Positions 1 through 9,334 of a DNA stretch of 64,000 nt are shown here, piece by piece; position 1 is the first letter of the stretch; every line of letters begins with the position of its first letter. The notes under the pieces were generated by a model, which had not been told where the DNA came from, did not search any database, and saw only the letters and a list, made by a program, of their open reading frames with translations. Origin of the DNA: Larkinella insperata (lineage in GTDB: Bacteria; Bacteroidota; Bacteroidia; Cytophagales; Spirosomataceae); contig NZ_CP110973.1 in NCBI RefSeq assembly GCF_026248825.1, forward strand, positions 5,229,501 to 5,293,500. The letters run 5' to 3'. The position numbers and the translations under genes are program-made.

Positions 1-924
1 GCGGGTGCCGCGGCAATTCGAATACTGATCCACACATTGGGTGGATTGGTTGGCTTCGGCGGTTGGTGGCGTATCGTCGCAATAGTCATCCCCGCAGTAG
101 GTGTCGCCCCAAGTGTGGATCAACCCCAGCCAGTGCCCAACCTCGTGCGTGGTTGTCCGCCCATACCGGTAGATGGAGCTGGTTACCGCGCCGATGTCGC
201 TGCCAAAATAACGGTAGTCGATAATGACCCCGTCCGTCCGCTCGTTTTCCTGCGGATTCAAACCGGGAATGTTGTCGGCTTCCGGGAACTGGGAATAGCC
301 CAGGTAATCGTTTCGCAGCGTCGTTACCCAGATGTTCAGGTACTTGTCGCTGGGCCAGTAGGCAATTTCGGAGAGCAGCACATCGTCCCCGCTGTTGCCA
401 TCGTACACGTTAAAACTGGTTTTATCCGAATAATTCCGGGTAATACCGGTGGTTTGAAAACCGTCGGGGTCCACGCCGGCCAGGTAAAATTCAATTCCCG
501 TATCGGCGCCGATGGGATCGGTGTTAAATCCCCGGGTATTGGGCAACCGGCGGTAGTCTTCGTTCAGAACCCGGATCTGGGAAGCAATCTGCTCATCGGA
601 AATGTTGGGGTTATTCGCCCCGCCAATGAAGCCCGACGAGTTGTTATGCACTACGTGCACCACCACCGGGATGCGGTAAATCACTTCGCTGATCCGGGCC
701 GAATTGGGTTTGTTTTTCTGGTGGCTGATAACCTCCTGAATCTGTTCGTTAAGCTTTTGGCGCCTGGCGAGCCGTTGCGGATCGCGTTGCTGGAGGATTT
801 TCTCCCGCTGCTCAATGCCACAACGCTGGGGAAGCCCGGGCGTTTGGGCCCGGGCTTCCAGCAGCCCAAAACTAAGCCAGAGCCCCAGTGCAGCAAGCAG
901 GGGGTTATTTTTCAGCCCGTTCAT
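1..924 (-). CDS. M43-family zinc metalloprotease, secreted (C-terminus beyond window)
   Basis: The reading frame starts at 924 on the minus strand and runs off the left edge, giving 308 residues. It begins with a signal peptide (MNGLKNNPLLAALGLWLSFG, then LLEARAQ). The zinc site HEVGHWLGLIH is at residues 260-270, the extended HExxHxxGxxH motif of metzincins, in the context typical of peptidase family M43 (pappalysin/cytophagalysin). Cysteines follow it, as in that family (CGDDYC). The Met-turn and any type IX sorting domain would lie outside the window. The start codon lies inside the end of phoH, 20 bases of overlap in another frame, so translation may be coupled. The role is probably extracellular protein degradation; the substrate is unknown. 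The long plus-strand frame opposite it is a shadow. Confidence 0.85.
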   Translation of the reverse strand, partial: MNGLKNNPLLAALGLWLSFGLLEARAQTPGLPQRCGIEQREKILQQRDPQRLARRQKLNEQIQEVISHQKNKPNSARISEVIYRIPVVVHVVHNNSSGFIGGANNPNISDEQIASQIRVLNEDYRRLPNTRGFNTDPIGADTGIEFYLAGVDPDGFQTTGITRNYSDKTSFNVYDGNSGDDVLLSEIAYWPSDKYLNIWVTTLRNDYLGYSQFPEADNIPGLNPQENERTDGVIIDYRYFGSDIGAVTSSIYRYGRTTTHEVGHWLGLIHTWGDTYCGDDYCDDTPPTAEANQSTQCVDQYSNCRGTR

Positions 925-1864
925 ACGCCGTGATGATTTCTTTAACCAATCGGTGGCGTACCACGTCGCTGCCGTCGAGTACAACGCACTCAATTCCTTT
1001 GATATCCCGCAAAAGATCAACGGCCTCGATCAAACCCGAACGCTGGTTTTTGGGCAAGTCAATCTGCGAACGGTCGCCTGTAATCATGGCTTTTGAGTTC
1101 GGCCCCATCCGCGTCAGAAACATTTTCATCTGCATCGGCGTCGTGTTCTGCGCTTCGTCCAGCAAAATAAAAGCATTGTTGAGCGTCCGTCCGCGCATGT
1201 AGGCCAGCGGAGCAATTTCAATGGTCCGATTTTCTATGTACGTTTTCAGCTTTTCGGCCGGAATCATGTCGTCCAGGGCGTCGTAAATCGGCCGCAGATA
1301 CGGATCGATTTTCTCCTTCAGATCGCCGGGCAAAAAGCCGAGGTTTTCACCGGCTTCAACGGCCGGACGGGTTATGATGATTTTTTTAACTTCCTTGTTT
1401 TTCAGGGCCCGCACCGCAATGGCCACCGCCGTGTAGGTTTTCCCCGTTCCGGCCGGACCAATCGCAAACACCAGATCAAACTTTTCGGACGCGTCCACCA
1501 GCCGTTGCTGATTGGCGGTTTTGGCCCGGACAATCACGCCTTTGGTGCCGTAAACCAGCACATTGTCATCCGGTTGCACAACTGCGGCCGGATCGCGTTC
1601 CGTATTTTTCAGAAAGCTTTTTACGTTTTCGTGGGTTAACTTGCCGTACCGCTGGTAGTGCTCAATGAGCGAATCCAGAATGTCAGTAATGCGGGAAATT
1701 TCCGGGGTCGTTCCTTTAATGCGGATTTCGTTACCACGGGAAATTATCTTGCTCATCGGAAAGGCGGCCGCAACTTCCTTAATATTGTTGTTTTCAACGC
1801 CCAGAAAGTCGATGAGCGAAACATTGTCAAGCGTTATTACTTTTTCTACCAAATCTTCCTGCAT
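905..1864 (-). CDS. phoH: PhoH family ATPase
   Basis: A 319-residue protein of usual length for bacterial PhoH. It has an N-terminal KH-like region (about 1-90), then a PhoH nucleotide-binding domain with Walker A GPAGTGKT at 136-143 and Walker B ILLDEAQN at about 233-240. PhoH proteins are cytoplasmic ATPases linked to RNA metabolism and, when fused to YbeY or PIN domains, to RNA processing; the exact role of the stand-alone form is not settled. The gene is followed on the same strand by the M43 protease, whose start lies inside its last codons. Upstream is a 366-base gap shared with divergent dnaB. Confidence 0.93.
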   Translation of the reverse strand: MQEDLVEKVITLDNVSLIDFLGVENNNIKEVAAAFPMSKIISRGNEIRIKGTTPEISRITDILDSLIEHYQRYGKLTHENVKSFLKNTERDPAAVVQPDDNVLVYGTKGVIVRAKTANQQRLVDASEKFDLVFAIGPAGTGKTYTAVAIAVRALKNKEVKKIIITRPAVEAGENLGFLPGDLKEKIDPYLRPIYDALDDMIPAEKLKTYIENRTIEIAPLAYMRGRTLNNAFILLDEAQNTTPMQMKMFLTRMGPNSKAMITGDRSQIDLPKNQRSGLIEAVDLLRDIKGIECVVLDGSDVVRHRLVKEIITAYERAEK

Positions 1865-2230
1865 ATTTTAGGGGGTGAATAATCGAATTCCCTTCTAAAT
1901 TTAGAAGTTCATACGTACTAAACAACAAAAATTATCATTAATTATCTCCCAAACGTGCCAAATTTATGCAATCTCTTCATGATTAATCAGTTGCATATTT
2001 CAGCCATCTTTTTCCGGAAGATGCGCTAAAAGCAGAATTGCACATCGGACAGATTCACCGCTAACCGTACGCTAAAACGACCATCTTTTTTTCTTTTTTT
2101 TTCAGACAGGCCGTTAAGAATATGTACTTTAGAGCCAAGAACTTACTATTCCCGTTTCCCGCCACACCTTCGCTGAGGACCGACCAGTTGCCTTTTCATT
2201 CTACCAAGGATTGGCTATACTTGCAGTGCA
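1865..2230. other. Divergent phoH/dnaB intergenic region
   Basis: No gene of convincing length is present in these 366 bases. The region is AT-rich near phoH and contains a perfect 14-base palindrome TTCTAAATTTAGAA at 1893-1906, about 29 bases upstream of the phoH start. A long pyrimidine run of mostly T lies at 2087-2104. A TATACTTG box at 2215-2222, one mismatch from TAnnTTTG, ends 8 bases before the dnaB ATG, which would make that mRNA leaderless or nearly so. Confidence 0.5.
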
Positions 2231-3877
2231 ATGGAGAACGAACGTCCTACCAACTCTAATTTCCGGAAGACCCCTTACATGGGCAATCGGCGCAGTATGT
2301 CCGATGGTGTAAACCACATGCTCACGCCCACGGGTCTGGGAAAATTGCCACCGCAGGCCGTCGATCTGGAAGAGGCTGTGCTGGGCGCCCTGATGATCGA
2401 GAAAGATGCTCTTTCCGCCGTAATTGACATCCTAAAGCCGGAAAGTTTTTACAAAGAAGCCAATCAACGAATTTATAACGCCATCGTCACGCTGTTTGGC
2501 AACGCCGAACCGGTTGATATGCTGACGGTTACGCAGCAACTGCGTAAAAATGGCGAGATCGAAATAGTTGGCGGTGGCGGTTACATTACCGACCTCACGA
2601 CCCGGGTAACCTCAGCGGCCAACATCGAATACCACGCCCGCGTCATCGCGGAAGCCTCCATCAAACGGGCGCTCATTACCGTGGCCAACGAAATCCAGCG
2701 GGACGCCTACGAGGACACTACCGACGTTTTTAACCTGCTCGACCGGATTGAACAGTCGATGTTCCGAATTTCGGAGTCCAACATCCGGAAGAACTACGCC
2801 GACATGGGCACCATCATGCGGCAGGCGCTGGACGAACTGGAGCAGAAGAAAAACATGAAGGATGGCCTGACGGGAGTTCCGTCCGGCTTCAGTGCCCTCG
2901 ACCGGCTAACCTCCGGCTGGCAACGTTCGGAATTGATCATTCTGGCCGCCCGTCCCGGTATGGGTAAAACGGCCTTCGTCGTCAGCGCACTCCGCAATGC
3001 CGCCGTCGATTTCGGGCAGGCCGTCGCCATTTTCTCGCTCGAGATGTCGTCGGTGCAGCTGGTCAACCGGCTTATCTCGGCCGAAGCCGAAATTGACAGC
3101 GAAAAAATCAAGAAAGGAAACCTGGCCCCGCACGAGTGGGCGCAGCTCCACCATAAAATTCAGCGGCTGACCGAAGCCCCCATCTTTATCGACGACACCC
3201 CCGCCCTTTCGATTCTGGAAATGCGGGCCAAGTGCCGCCGGTTGAAAGCCCAGCACGACATTCAGATGGTCGTTATCGACTACCTCCAGCTCATGTCGGG
3301 CGATACCTCCGGGAAGATGGGTGGAAACCGGGAGCAGGAAATTGCCTCGATTTCTCGGGCGATGAAGAACCTCGCCAAAGAACTGAACGTGCCGGTAATC
3401 GCGCTCTCGCAGTTGAGCCGGGCCGTCGAAACCCGGGGTGGCGACAAGAAACCGCAACTCTCCGACCTTCGGGAATCCGGTTCTATCGAGCAGGATGCCG
3501 ACATGGTAATCTTTTTGTACCGCCCAGAATACTACGGCATTACCGCCGATGAAAACGGCAACTCGGTTTCGGGCGTGGGTGAAGTGATTATTGCGAAAAA
3601 CCGGAGTGGCTCGCTGGACACCGTTCAGCTGCGCTTCGTGGGCAAATACACCAAGTTTGCCGACCTGGACTCGTTCTTTATGCCGCAACAGTCACCGGCT
3701 CCGTTCAGCGGTCCGTCGGCGGGCTTTGATCCCAAGCTTTCCGGCGCCCAATCCTTCGAAAGTCAGGGCGGCATCGTCAAGAGCAAAGCCAACAACCTCA
3801 ATTCGCCCAACCCGGGCGGGGGCGGCTTCACCAACTTCGGCTTCGTCGATCCCTCCCAACAGGAAACACCGTTTTGA
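2231..3877 (+). CDS. dnaB: Replicative DNA helicase DnaB
   Basis: A 548-residue helicase that unwinds DNA at the replication fork as a hexamer. After a non-conserved leader of about 35 residues come the DnaB N-terminal domain (PPQAVDLEEAVLGALM, about 40-140), a linker, and the RecA-like domain with Walker A ARPGMGKT near 240 and Walker B VVIDYLQLM near 350. The SQLSRAVETR and QDADMVIFLYRPEYY motifs follow. The last 70 residues are a Pro/Gly/Ser/Asn-rich tail not seen in Escherichia coli DnaB. There is no intein, although this family often carries one. The gene stands alone, divergent from phoH, and is followed by an inverted repeat at 3879-3951. Confidence 0.97.
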   Translation: MENERPTNSNFRKTPYMGNRRSMSDGVNHMLTPTGLGKLPPQAVDLEEAVLGALMIEKDALSAVIDILKPESFYKEANQRIYNAIVTLFGNAEPVDMLTVTQQLRKNGEIEIVGGGGYITDLTTRVTSAANIEYHARVIAEASIKRALITVANEIQRDAYEDTTDVFNLLDRIEQSMFRISESNIRKNYADMGTIMRQALDELEQKKNMKDGLTGVPSGFSALDRLTSGWQRSELIILAARPGMGKTAFVVSALRNAAVDFGQAVAIFSLEMSSVQLVNRLISAEAEIDSEKIKKGNLAPHEWAQLHHKIQRLTEAPIFIDDTPALSILEMRAKCRRLKAQHDIQMVVIDYLQLMSGDTSGKMGGNREQEIASISRAMKNLAKELNVPVIALSQLSRAVETRGGDKKPQLSDLRESGSIEQDADMVIFLYRPEYYGITADENGNSVSGVGEVIIAKNRSGSLDTVQLRFVGKYTKFADLDSFFMPQQSPAPFSGPSAGFDPKLSGAQSFESQGGIVKSKANNLNSPNPGGGGFTNFGFVDPSQQETPF

Positions 3878-3878
3878 G

Positions 3879-3951
3879 TTAAGAATTAAGAGTTAAAAGT
3901 GAAGAATTGGCTGACGCATTTAACTCTTCACTTTTAACTCTTAATTCTTAA
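3879..3951. repeat. Perfect 27-bp inverted repeat between dnaB and rlmD
   Basis: Left arm 3879-3905 is the exact reverse complement of right arm 3925-3951, with a 19-base loop that contains GGCTGACGCAT. The arms are AT-rich, made of variants of TTAAGAGTTAAAAGTGAAG. It sits between the convergent ends of dnaB and rlmD, so it could act as a bidirectional terminator. The same design, including the loop core, returns at 29363-29442, so it is a dispersed element and not just a local terminator. Confidence 0.85.
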
Positions 3952-5393
3952 TTCCTCTTTTCCAGCTTCACGACATTCTCGACGTGATGCGTGTGCGGAA
4001 ACATGTCAACGGGCTGCACGGCTTTTACTTCGTACAATTCATCCAGAATGGCCAGGTCGCGGGCCTGCGTGGCGGTGTTGCAACTCACGTACACAATGCG
4101 CTGGGGAGCCGCCTGAAGCAGGTTTCGGGTGACGGCTTCGTCCATTCCGGCGCGGGGCGGGTCAGTAATCACCACATCCGGTTTGCCGTACTGATCAAAC
4201 AGCGCCGGGGTCAGGATTTTCCCCATATCTCCCGCCAGAAATTCCGCGTTCTGAATGCCGTTGATCGAAGCATTGACGCGGGCATCTTCCACCGCCGACT
4301 CCACGTACTCGATACCGAGCACCTGACGGGCCTGGCGGGCCACAAACAACGCAATGGTGCCAGTGCCGGTATACAGGTCATAGACCCGCTCCGAACCCGT
4401 CAGTCCCGCCCATTCCCGCGTAATCTTGTACAGTTCGAACGCCTGGCCGGCGTTGGTCTGGTAGAACGATTTCGGCCCCACCCGAAACGTTAAGGGTTGG
4501 CCGCTGCCTGCGTCCATCTGTTCCTCGATGTAGGGTTTGCCCCAATACGGGATCACTTCCTGATCCTGGTAAGAGTCGTTCAGCTTTTGGTTCAGGATGT
4601 AATTCAGCGAGGTAATCTGCGGGAAAGTCTGTTTCAACATCTCCATCAGCCCCTTGAGTTCTTCCGGACGGTCTTCGGCCACCTGCACGTTCACCATCAC
4701 CTGCCCCGTCGATGCCGTGCGAATAATCACCGTGCGCAGAAAACCGACGTGTGTGTTCAGGTTGTACATCGTCAGCCCGTGCTCAAAAGCATACGCTGCC
4801 ACCGCCAGCCGAATAGCGTTCGACGGGTCGGGCTGGAGGAAACAATGCACAATGGGTAAAATTTTATCAAAACGCTTCGGAATGTGGAAGCCAACCGCCC
4901 GTTTGTCGACCGATGTACCCGAACGAATTTCATCTTCCGTAATCCAGCGGCCGTCGGCGCAGGTAAATTCGAGTTTGTTGCGGTAATACCGGGTCTCGGC
5001 GGACGCCAGCGTTGGCAGTACCGGCGGCAACTGCACCTTACCGATGCGGCTCAGGTGGTCGGCGGCCTGCTGGCCCTTGAAACGCAATTGTTCGTCGTAC
5101 CGGATGTGCTGCCACTTGCAGCCTCCGCAGGTGCCAAAGTGTGGGCAGAACGGCTCGGCCCTGCTGGGTCCGTAACTGTGTATTTTTTCAACGACGGCTT
5201 CCCGGTACTGCTTTTTCTGTTTGACAATCCGCAGATCGACCACGTCGCCCGGCGCGGCTACCGGCCCACCCAGGCGACCTTCTACAAATATGACTCCTTC
5301 TTCCGTACGAACCAGACACTTTCCCTCGGCGGCAACGTCATCAATGCGAACAGCTTGCAACCGTTGTGTCTTCTTTTGGGTCTTTCCTGACAT
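3948..5393 (-). CDS. rlmD: 23S rRNA (uracil-5-)-methyltransferase, RlmD/RumA type
   Basis: A 481-residue protein that transfers a methyl group from S-adenosylmethionine to C5 of a uridine in 23S rRNA. An N-terminal TRAM domain (about 8-65) is followed by the iron-sulfur cysteines CPHFGTCGGC near residues 83-93, the SAM-binding stretch VYDLYTGTGTIAL near 336, and the catalytic YVSCNTATQARD near 436. I start at ATG 5393 (MSGKTQKK), because an upstream ATG at 5426 only adds MLNLQNLLEFI before the conserved region; either is possible. The gene converges on dnaB and its stop overlaps the inverted repeat there. Whether it is RlmD or RlmC/RlmCD in target site cannot be told from sequence alone. Confidence 0.92.
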   Translation of the reverse strand: MSGKTQKKTQRLQAVRIDDVAAEGKCLVRTEEGVIFVEGRLGGPVAAPGDVVDLRIVKQKKQYREAVVEKIHSYGPSRAEPFCPHFGTCGGCKWQHIRYDEQLRFKGQQAADHLSRIGKVQLPPVLPTLASAETRYYRNKLEFTCADGRWITEDEIRSGTSVDKRAVGFHIPKRFDKILPIVHCFLQPDPSNAIRLAVAAYAFEHGLTMYNLNTHVGFLRTVIIRTASTGQVMVNVQVAEDRPEELKGLMEMLKQTFPQITSLNYILNQKLNDSYQDQEVIPYWGKPYIEEQMDAGSGQPLTFRVGPKSFYQTNAGQAFELYKITREWAGLTGSERVYDLYTGTGTIALFVARQARQVLGIEYVESAVEDARVNASINGIQNAEFLAGDMGKILTPALFDQYGKPDVVITDPPRAGMDEAVTRNLLQAAPQRIVYVSCNTATQARDLAILDELYEVKAVQPVDMFPHTHHVENVVKLEKRN

Positions 5394-5461
5394 AATAAAC
5401 TCTAATAAATTCTGTAAATTAAGCACCGTATTTTGGTTTCAACAACCCTATTCGTATTTGA

Positions 5462-7711
5462 ATGAAACAGTTTTATCGGAAGACAGTCTGGTGGAGTTGG
5501 CTTGTGTGGTGCTGGTTTGGGCTGGCTTTAACGGCTTCGGCCACGCACATCGTTGGTGGAGAATTGGAGTTGAAACGGCTCACCAACCAAAATCCGTATA
5601 CCCATCAAATCAACCTTAACCTCTACTTCGACGATCTGAACGGCAACCCGGGTGCCGAAGACCCTTTCGTTTCCGTCTTCATTTACCGCAAGAGCGACAA
5701 TGCCTTTATCGGGGTAGTTGACCTGCCCATGGTGTCGTCGCAGTACGTCAATTACACCAAACCCGAATGCGCCCTGCCGACCCTCCGGACCCGGCTGCTG
5801 AAATATTCCGGGCTGGTGATTTTTACGTTAAACGCTTTTAACGATCCCCGCGGGTATTACATGGTCTGGGAGCGCTGCTGCCGCAACAACTCCATCAGCA
5901 ACATTCAGAACCCCGGCAACGCCGGTTCTACTTTTTACCTGGAATTTCCGGCCCAGCGAACCGGCAATGGAGCCGACTTTATCAACTCATCGCCCTCCTT
6001 CCGTACCGTCCAGGGCGATTACATCTGCATCAACCAACCTTTTTCGTTTGATTTCGGAGCATCCGATGCCGATGGCGACAGCCTGGCGTACCGGCTCGTC
6101 ACCCCGCTAAACGGCTTTAGCACGGCGGGCAATCCGCGCCCCCAGGTGGCCATGCCCAGTTCGGCGTATCCGGAAGTTCGCTGGACGAGCGGCCTCAACC
6201 AGGACCGGGCCATTCCGGGACCGGCCCCGTTGCGGGTCAATCCGCGAACCGGAATGCTGACGGTCACGGCGGGCGAGGTGGGCTTGTTCGCCTTTTGCGT
6301 GCTGGTGGAGGAATACCGCAAAAATGCCTCGGGCAACTGGCAGCGCATCGGGATGGTCCGGCGCGATTTCCAGCTTAAAGTTATCGACTGCCAGAAAAAC
6401 AACCCGCCCGCACTGGCCATGCGGCCCACCGGTCAGGTCGATTTTTACCAAGAAGGCACGGTATTAAAAATAAACGACAAAAACGCCAACTGCCTCGACC
6501 TGTTCATCACCGACCTGGATCCGAACCAACGGGTCAAGATGTCGGTTCTGGAGGGGCCCGCGCAGGGAATCACGTTTTCACCCGCCGAAGTTCTGATCCG
6601 GTTTAAGGGGGATACCGTGAAAACCAAAGTCTGTTTCGATCAGTGCCTGGCCGACGGAAAACAGTTGAAGCTGGCCATTCTGGCCACCGACGAAGGCTGT
6701 CCGCAGGGGTTGAAAGACACCTTGACCATTACGGTGGAAATGGCCCCGGAGCTGAACCGAAAACCGGATGTGCAGACTACCCTGCCGGGCAACCAGACTG
6801 CCGTACAGACCGGAAAACCGCTTCAGTTTCGGGTTAACGGCACCGACCCGGATCAGGACATGCTTACCCTGACGGCCGTTGGGCGGGGCTTTAACCTGGC
6901 TCAGGTCGGCATGAGCTTTGCCGCCGTTTCGGGTCAGGGTTCGGTGAGTCAGGTGTTCAACTGGACCCCGCAGTGCGATCAGGTCAGAAACCAGGAGTAC
7001 GTCGTTGATTTCATTGTGACCGACACCCGCTGCAACCGCAACCAGCGCGATACGGTGACGGTGCGGCTCAAGGCAACGCCGGAACCCAACCGACCTCCCA
7101 CCGTCAAAACCACCCTGGATCAGCCCGTGATTGAACTTACCATGACCCACGGCGATACGCTGCCGGCCTCCGTTCGCTTTGACGTGATTGGGGAAGACCC
7201 CGACCCGGGTGTTCTGAAGCTTACGGCCGTTGGCAATAACTTTGACTGGAAAAGCCTGGGGATGCAGTTTGAAGAAAAAACCGGTCCGAGTCCGCTGACC
7301 TCATCGTTTGCCTGGCAGCCCACCTGTCCGGTTTTACAGGGCCAGGAAAAAGCCACCTACGAACTCGATTTCATTTCGCAGGACAGCAGTTGCCCAACGC
7401 AGTACGACACCACCCGCGTTACGTTCGTGGTCAAGGACATTCCCGTGGATTACAACATCACGATCACCAACGTCATTACGCCCAACGAAGACGGTAAAAA
7501 CGACTTTTTCAGCGTTCCGAACCTGCCGCTGGACAATTGCGCCGACCAGTTTCGCCGGGTCGACATTATGAATCGCTGGGGCAAAGCGGTGTTTTCCTCC
7601 ACCGACCGGAATTTTCAGTGGGATGCGGGGCACTATCCGCCGGGCCAATATTACTACCTGATCAAATACACGAACCGATCCTACAAAGGCCTGGTTACGG
7701 TCCTGCGGTAA
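5462..7711 (+). CDS. Secreted protein with type B (gliding-motility associated) C-terminal sorting domain
   Basis: A 749-residue extracellular protein. It starts with a signal peptide ending near TASATHIVGG, and the body carries repeated beta-rich modules with PxxxTTL/NRxPxV-type starts (near residues 440 and 545). The last 85 residues (from about 665: ITNVITPNEDGKNDFF, then MNRWGKAVF and GQYYYLIKY) are a type B sorting domain, the class that sends proteins through the type IX secretion system, often onto the cell surface with a PorP/SprF partner. No such partner lies next to it here. It is a single-gene unit, divergent from rlmD and closed by a strong terminator at 7732. Ligand or function of the body is unknown. 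Confidence 0.88.
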   Translation: MKQFYRKTVWWSWLVWCWFGLALTASATHIVGGELELKRLTNQNPYTHQINLNLYFDDLNGNPGAEDPFVSVFIYRKSDNAFIGVVDLPMVSSQYVNYTKPECALPTLRTRLLKYSGLVIFTLNAFNDPRGYYMVWERCCRNNSISNIQNPGNAGSTFYLEFPAQRTGNGADFINSSPSFRTVQGDYICINQPFSFDFGASDADGDSLAYRLVTPLNGFSTAGNPRPQVAMPSSAYPEVRWTSGLNQDRAIPGPAPLRVNPRTGMLTVTAGEVGLFAFCVLVEEYRKNASGNWQRIGMVRRDFQLKVIDCQKNNPPALAMRPTGQVDFYQEGTVLKINDKNANCLDLFITDLDPNQRVKMSVLEGPAQGITFSPAEVLIRFKGDTVKTKVCFDQCLADGKQLKLAILATDEGCPQGLKDTLTITVEMAPELNRKPDVQTTLPGNQTAVQTGKPLQFRVNGTDPDQDMLTLTAVGRGFNLAQVGMSFAAVSGQGSVSQVFNWTPQCDQVRNQEYVVDFIVTDTRCNRNQRDTVTVRLKATPEPNRPPTVKTTLDQPVIELTMTHGDTLPASVRFDVIGEDPDPGVLKLTAVGNNFDWKSLGMQFEEKTGPSPLTSSFAWQPTCPVLQGQEKATYELDFISQDSSCPTQYDTTRVTFVVKDIPVDYNITITNVITPNEDGKNDFFSVPNLPLDNCADQFRRVDIMNRWGKAVFSSTDRNFQWDAGHYPPGQYYYLIKYTNRSYKGLVTVLR

Positions 7712-7731
7712 GCGGTAAAAGCAACGAAACC

Positions 7732-7762
7732 AAAAAAGCGACCCAGTTGAGGTCGCTTTTTT
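7732..7762. terminator. Bidirectional intrinsic terminator
   Basis: Stem AAAAAAGCGACC (7732-7743) pairs with GGTCGCTTTTTT (7751-7762) around a 7-base loop. The A run and T run make it work in either direction, between the secreted protein and the convergent CHRD lipoprotein. Confidence 0.9.
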
Positions 7763-7842
7763 GATGGTGCTTATCTGGAAGGTTAAAATGTCCTAGTAGC
7801 AGGGTTGAACCGTCCGTTAAAATCTGATCGAATGGCTCCAAA

Positions 7843-8331
7843 TTAGTCGTTGGAAATCGGAGCGCGCATGATGTTACCCCGGATTTCACCCGCCGGATAC
7901 TGCGTAGTTGTCAGGTTTACATACATCCGTTCTTCCATCAACGCGTTTTCCCAAGCCTGGGCTTGTTCCGAGCTTTGGTTTTGGGTGAAGTTAATCGTTC
8001 CGCTGATCGGACTGTTCAATGACGTAAACGTAGCGATGCTGGCCCCGTTGGTTCCCGGGCCACCGGGTGCAAGGTTTATGCTACCGCCGGTGGGCGTAAT
8101 TCCTGTATAATTGATGGTATAACTCAGTGACTTAGTGACTTTATTATACGTTCCGGTAAAGGTTCCGGTCGCTGATGAACCGTTGCTGGGAAGTACCCAA
8201 TTACCGGCCAATGCTCCCTCAAACTCAACGGTATCTTTCTTGTCAGGCGCATCTTTAATTGGTGAGCAGGATGTCACTGCCAGGGCCGTTGCCAGAAAAG
8301 CCGTCATCAGATACGCAAATGTTCTTTTCAT
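7843..8331 (-). CDS. CHRD domain lipoprotein
   Basis: A 162-residue protein with a lipoprotein signal peptide; lipobox VTSC puts the lipidated cysteine at residue 22. The rest is one CHRD domain, recognised by its ending NLTTTQYPAGEIRGNI, the fold first described in animal chordin and common as short secreted proteins in Bacteroidota. Typical for the family is a Gly/Thr-rich beta-sheet body, seen here. It is probably anchored to the periplasmic or outer face of a membrane. Biochemical function is not known. It is a monocistronic gene facing the terminator at 7732-7762. Confidence 0.85.
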   Translation of the reverse strand: MKRTFAYLMTAFLATALAVTSCSPIKDAPDKKDTVEFEGALAGNWVLPSNGSSATGTFTGTYNKVTKSLSYTINYTGITPTGGSINLAPGGPGTNGASIATFTSLNSPISGTINFTQNQSSEQAQAWENALMEERMYVNLTTTQYPAGEIRGNIMRAPISND

Positions 8332-8511
8332 AAATCGTGAATGTTGAATGGTCCAGATTGCACCGCAATAATACTAACTTTGCCGTAATTCTCTACAAAA
8401 TCAGACAGGCAATAGACACATAACTTTTTTAGTAGCCAAGTTTCTTATAAAAGCAGCAAATAATCATCCAACGGTCTTTCCCGTTCTTACCAAAGCATTT
8501 TTTCGTCGTTC

Positions 8512-9321
8512 ATGAAAGATAAAGTAGTACTGATCACCGGGGCTTCATCGGGTATTGGCCGGGCGCTGGCTTTTGCGTTTGGTCGCCAACAGGCCATTAT
8601 CGTCATCTGCGCCCGGCGCGTTGAATCGCTCGAAACGGTCAGCCAGGAATTAACCCAAAGCGGTATTAAGAATGTAAGTCTCCAGGCCGACGTGAGCGTG
8701 GAAGCAGACGTCCGAGCGCTCATCGATACCACCATTCAGCGGTACGGCCGGCTGGACATTCTGATCAACAACGCGGGCATCACGATGCGCTCGATGGTGC
8801 TGGACATGGAACCCGACGTTATCCGTAAAGTGATGGATATCAACTTCATGGGAACGGTATATGCGACTCGTTACGCCCTGCCCCATATCCTGAAAACCAA
8901 GGGATCCATTGTCGGGATTTCGTCCATCGCGGGCTACCGGGGGTTACCGGTCCGGAGTGGTTACTCGGCCTCGAAGTTTGCCATGAACGGCTTTCTGGAA
9001 GCGCTCCGCACCGAAATACTGGATTCGGGGGTTCACGTGCTGGTGGCCTGTCCGGGGTTCACCACGTCAAACATCCGGTACTCGGCCCTCAACAGCGAAG
9101 GCCAGGTTGCGGGTGAAACGGTCCGTGACGAAAGCAAAATGATGAGCGCGGAAGAATGTGCCGACCACATTTTAAAAGCCGTCAGACGCCGGAAACGGGA
9201 CCTTATACTGACGACCCAGGGAAAACTGGTTGTTTTCCTGAATAAACTCTTCCCCGCCTTCACCGACCGCATGGTCTACAAAACCTTGGCGAAAGAAAAA
9301 GATTCTCCGCTCAACCGGTAA
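8512..9321 (+). CDS. Short-chain dehydrogenase/reductase
   Basis: A 269-residue NAD(P)-dependent oxidoreductase of the classical SDR type. The cofactor motif TGASSGIG is at residues 9-16, NNAG near 85-88, the catalytic serine in GISSIAGY near 137 and YSASK near 151-155. The substrate cannot be told; the C-terminus resembles SDRs that act on lipids or steroid-like compounds (DHRS7B-like). A perfect -7 box TAACTTTG stands at 8375-8382, about 130 bases upstream, but without a well-spaced TTG. The gene ends in a 20-bp hairpin terminator. Sepiapterin reductase is also an SDR, but nothing in the sequence specifically points to that. Confidence 0.92.
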   Translation: MKDKVVLITGASSGIGRALAFAFGRQQAIIVICARRVESLETVSQELTQSGIKNVSLQADVSVEADVRALIDTTIQRYGRLDILINNAGITMRSMVLDMEPDVIRKVMDINFMGTVYATRYALPHILKTKGSIVGISSIAGYRGLPVRSGYSASKFAMNGFLEALRTEILDSGVHVLVACPGFTTSNIRYSALNSEGQVAGETVRDESKMMSAEECADHILKAVRRRKRDLILTTQGKLVVFLNKLFPAFTDRMVYKTLAKEKDSPLNR

Positions 9322-9334
9322 AAGACGTTGGTAG

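Noticed and set aside
37..933. Plus-strand open frame of 298 codons
   Set aside because: It is antisense to the M43 protease, whose minus-strand frame has a signal peptide and the HEVGHWLGLIH motif; the plus frame shows no family features.
1893..1906. 14-base palindrome TTCTAAATTTAGAA near phoH
   Set aside because: AT-only core palindromes of this size are expected by chance in AT-rich gaps; no second copy was seen in the window, so I do not call it an operator.
2940..3300. Possible intein in DnaB
   Set aside because: The helicase runs uninterrupted through Walker A and B; no inserted splicing domain.
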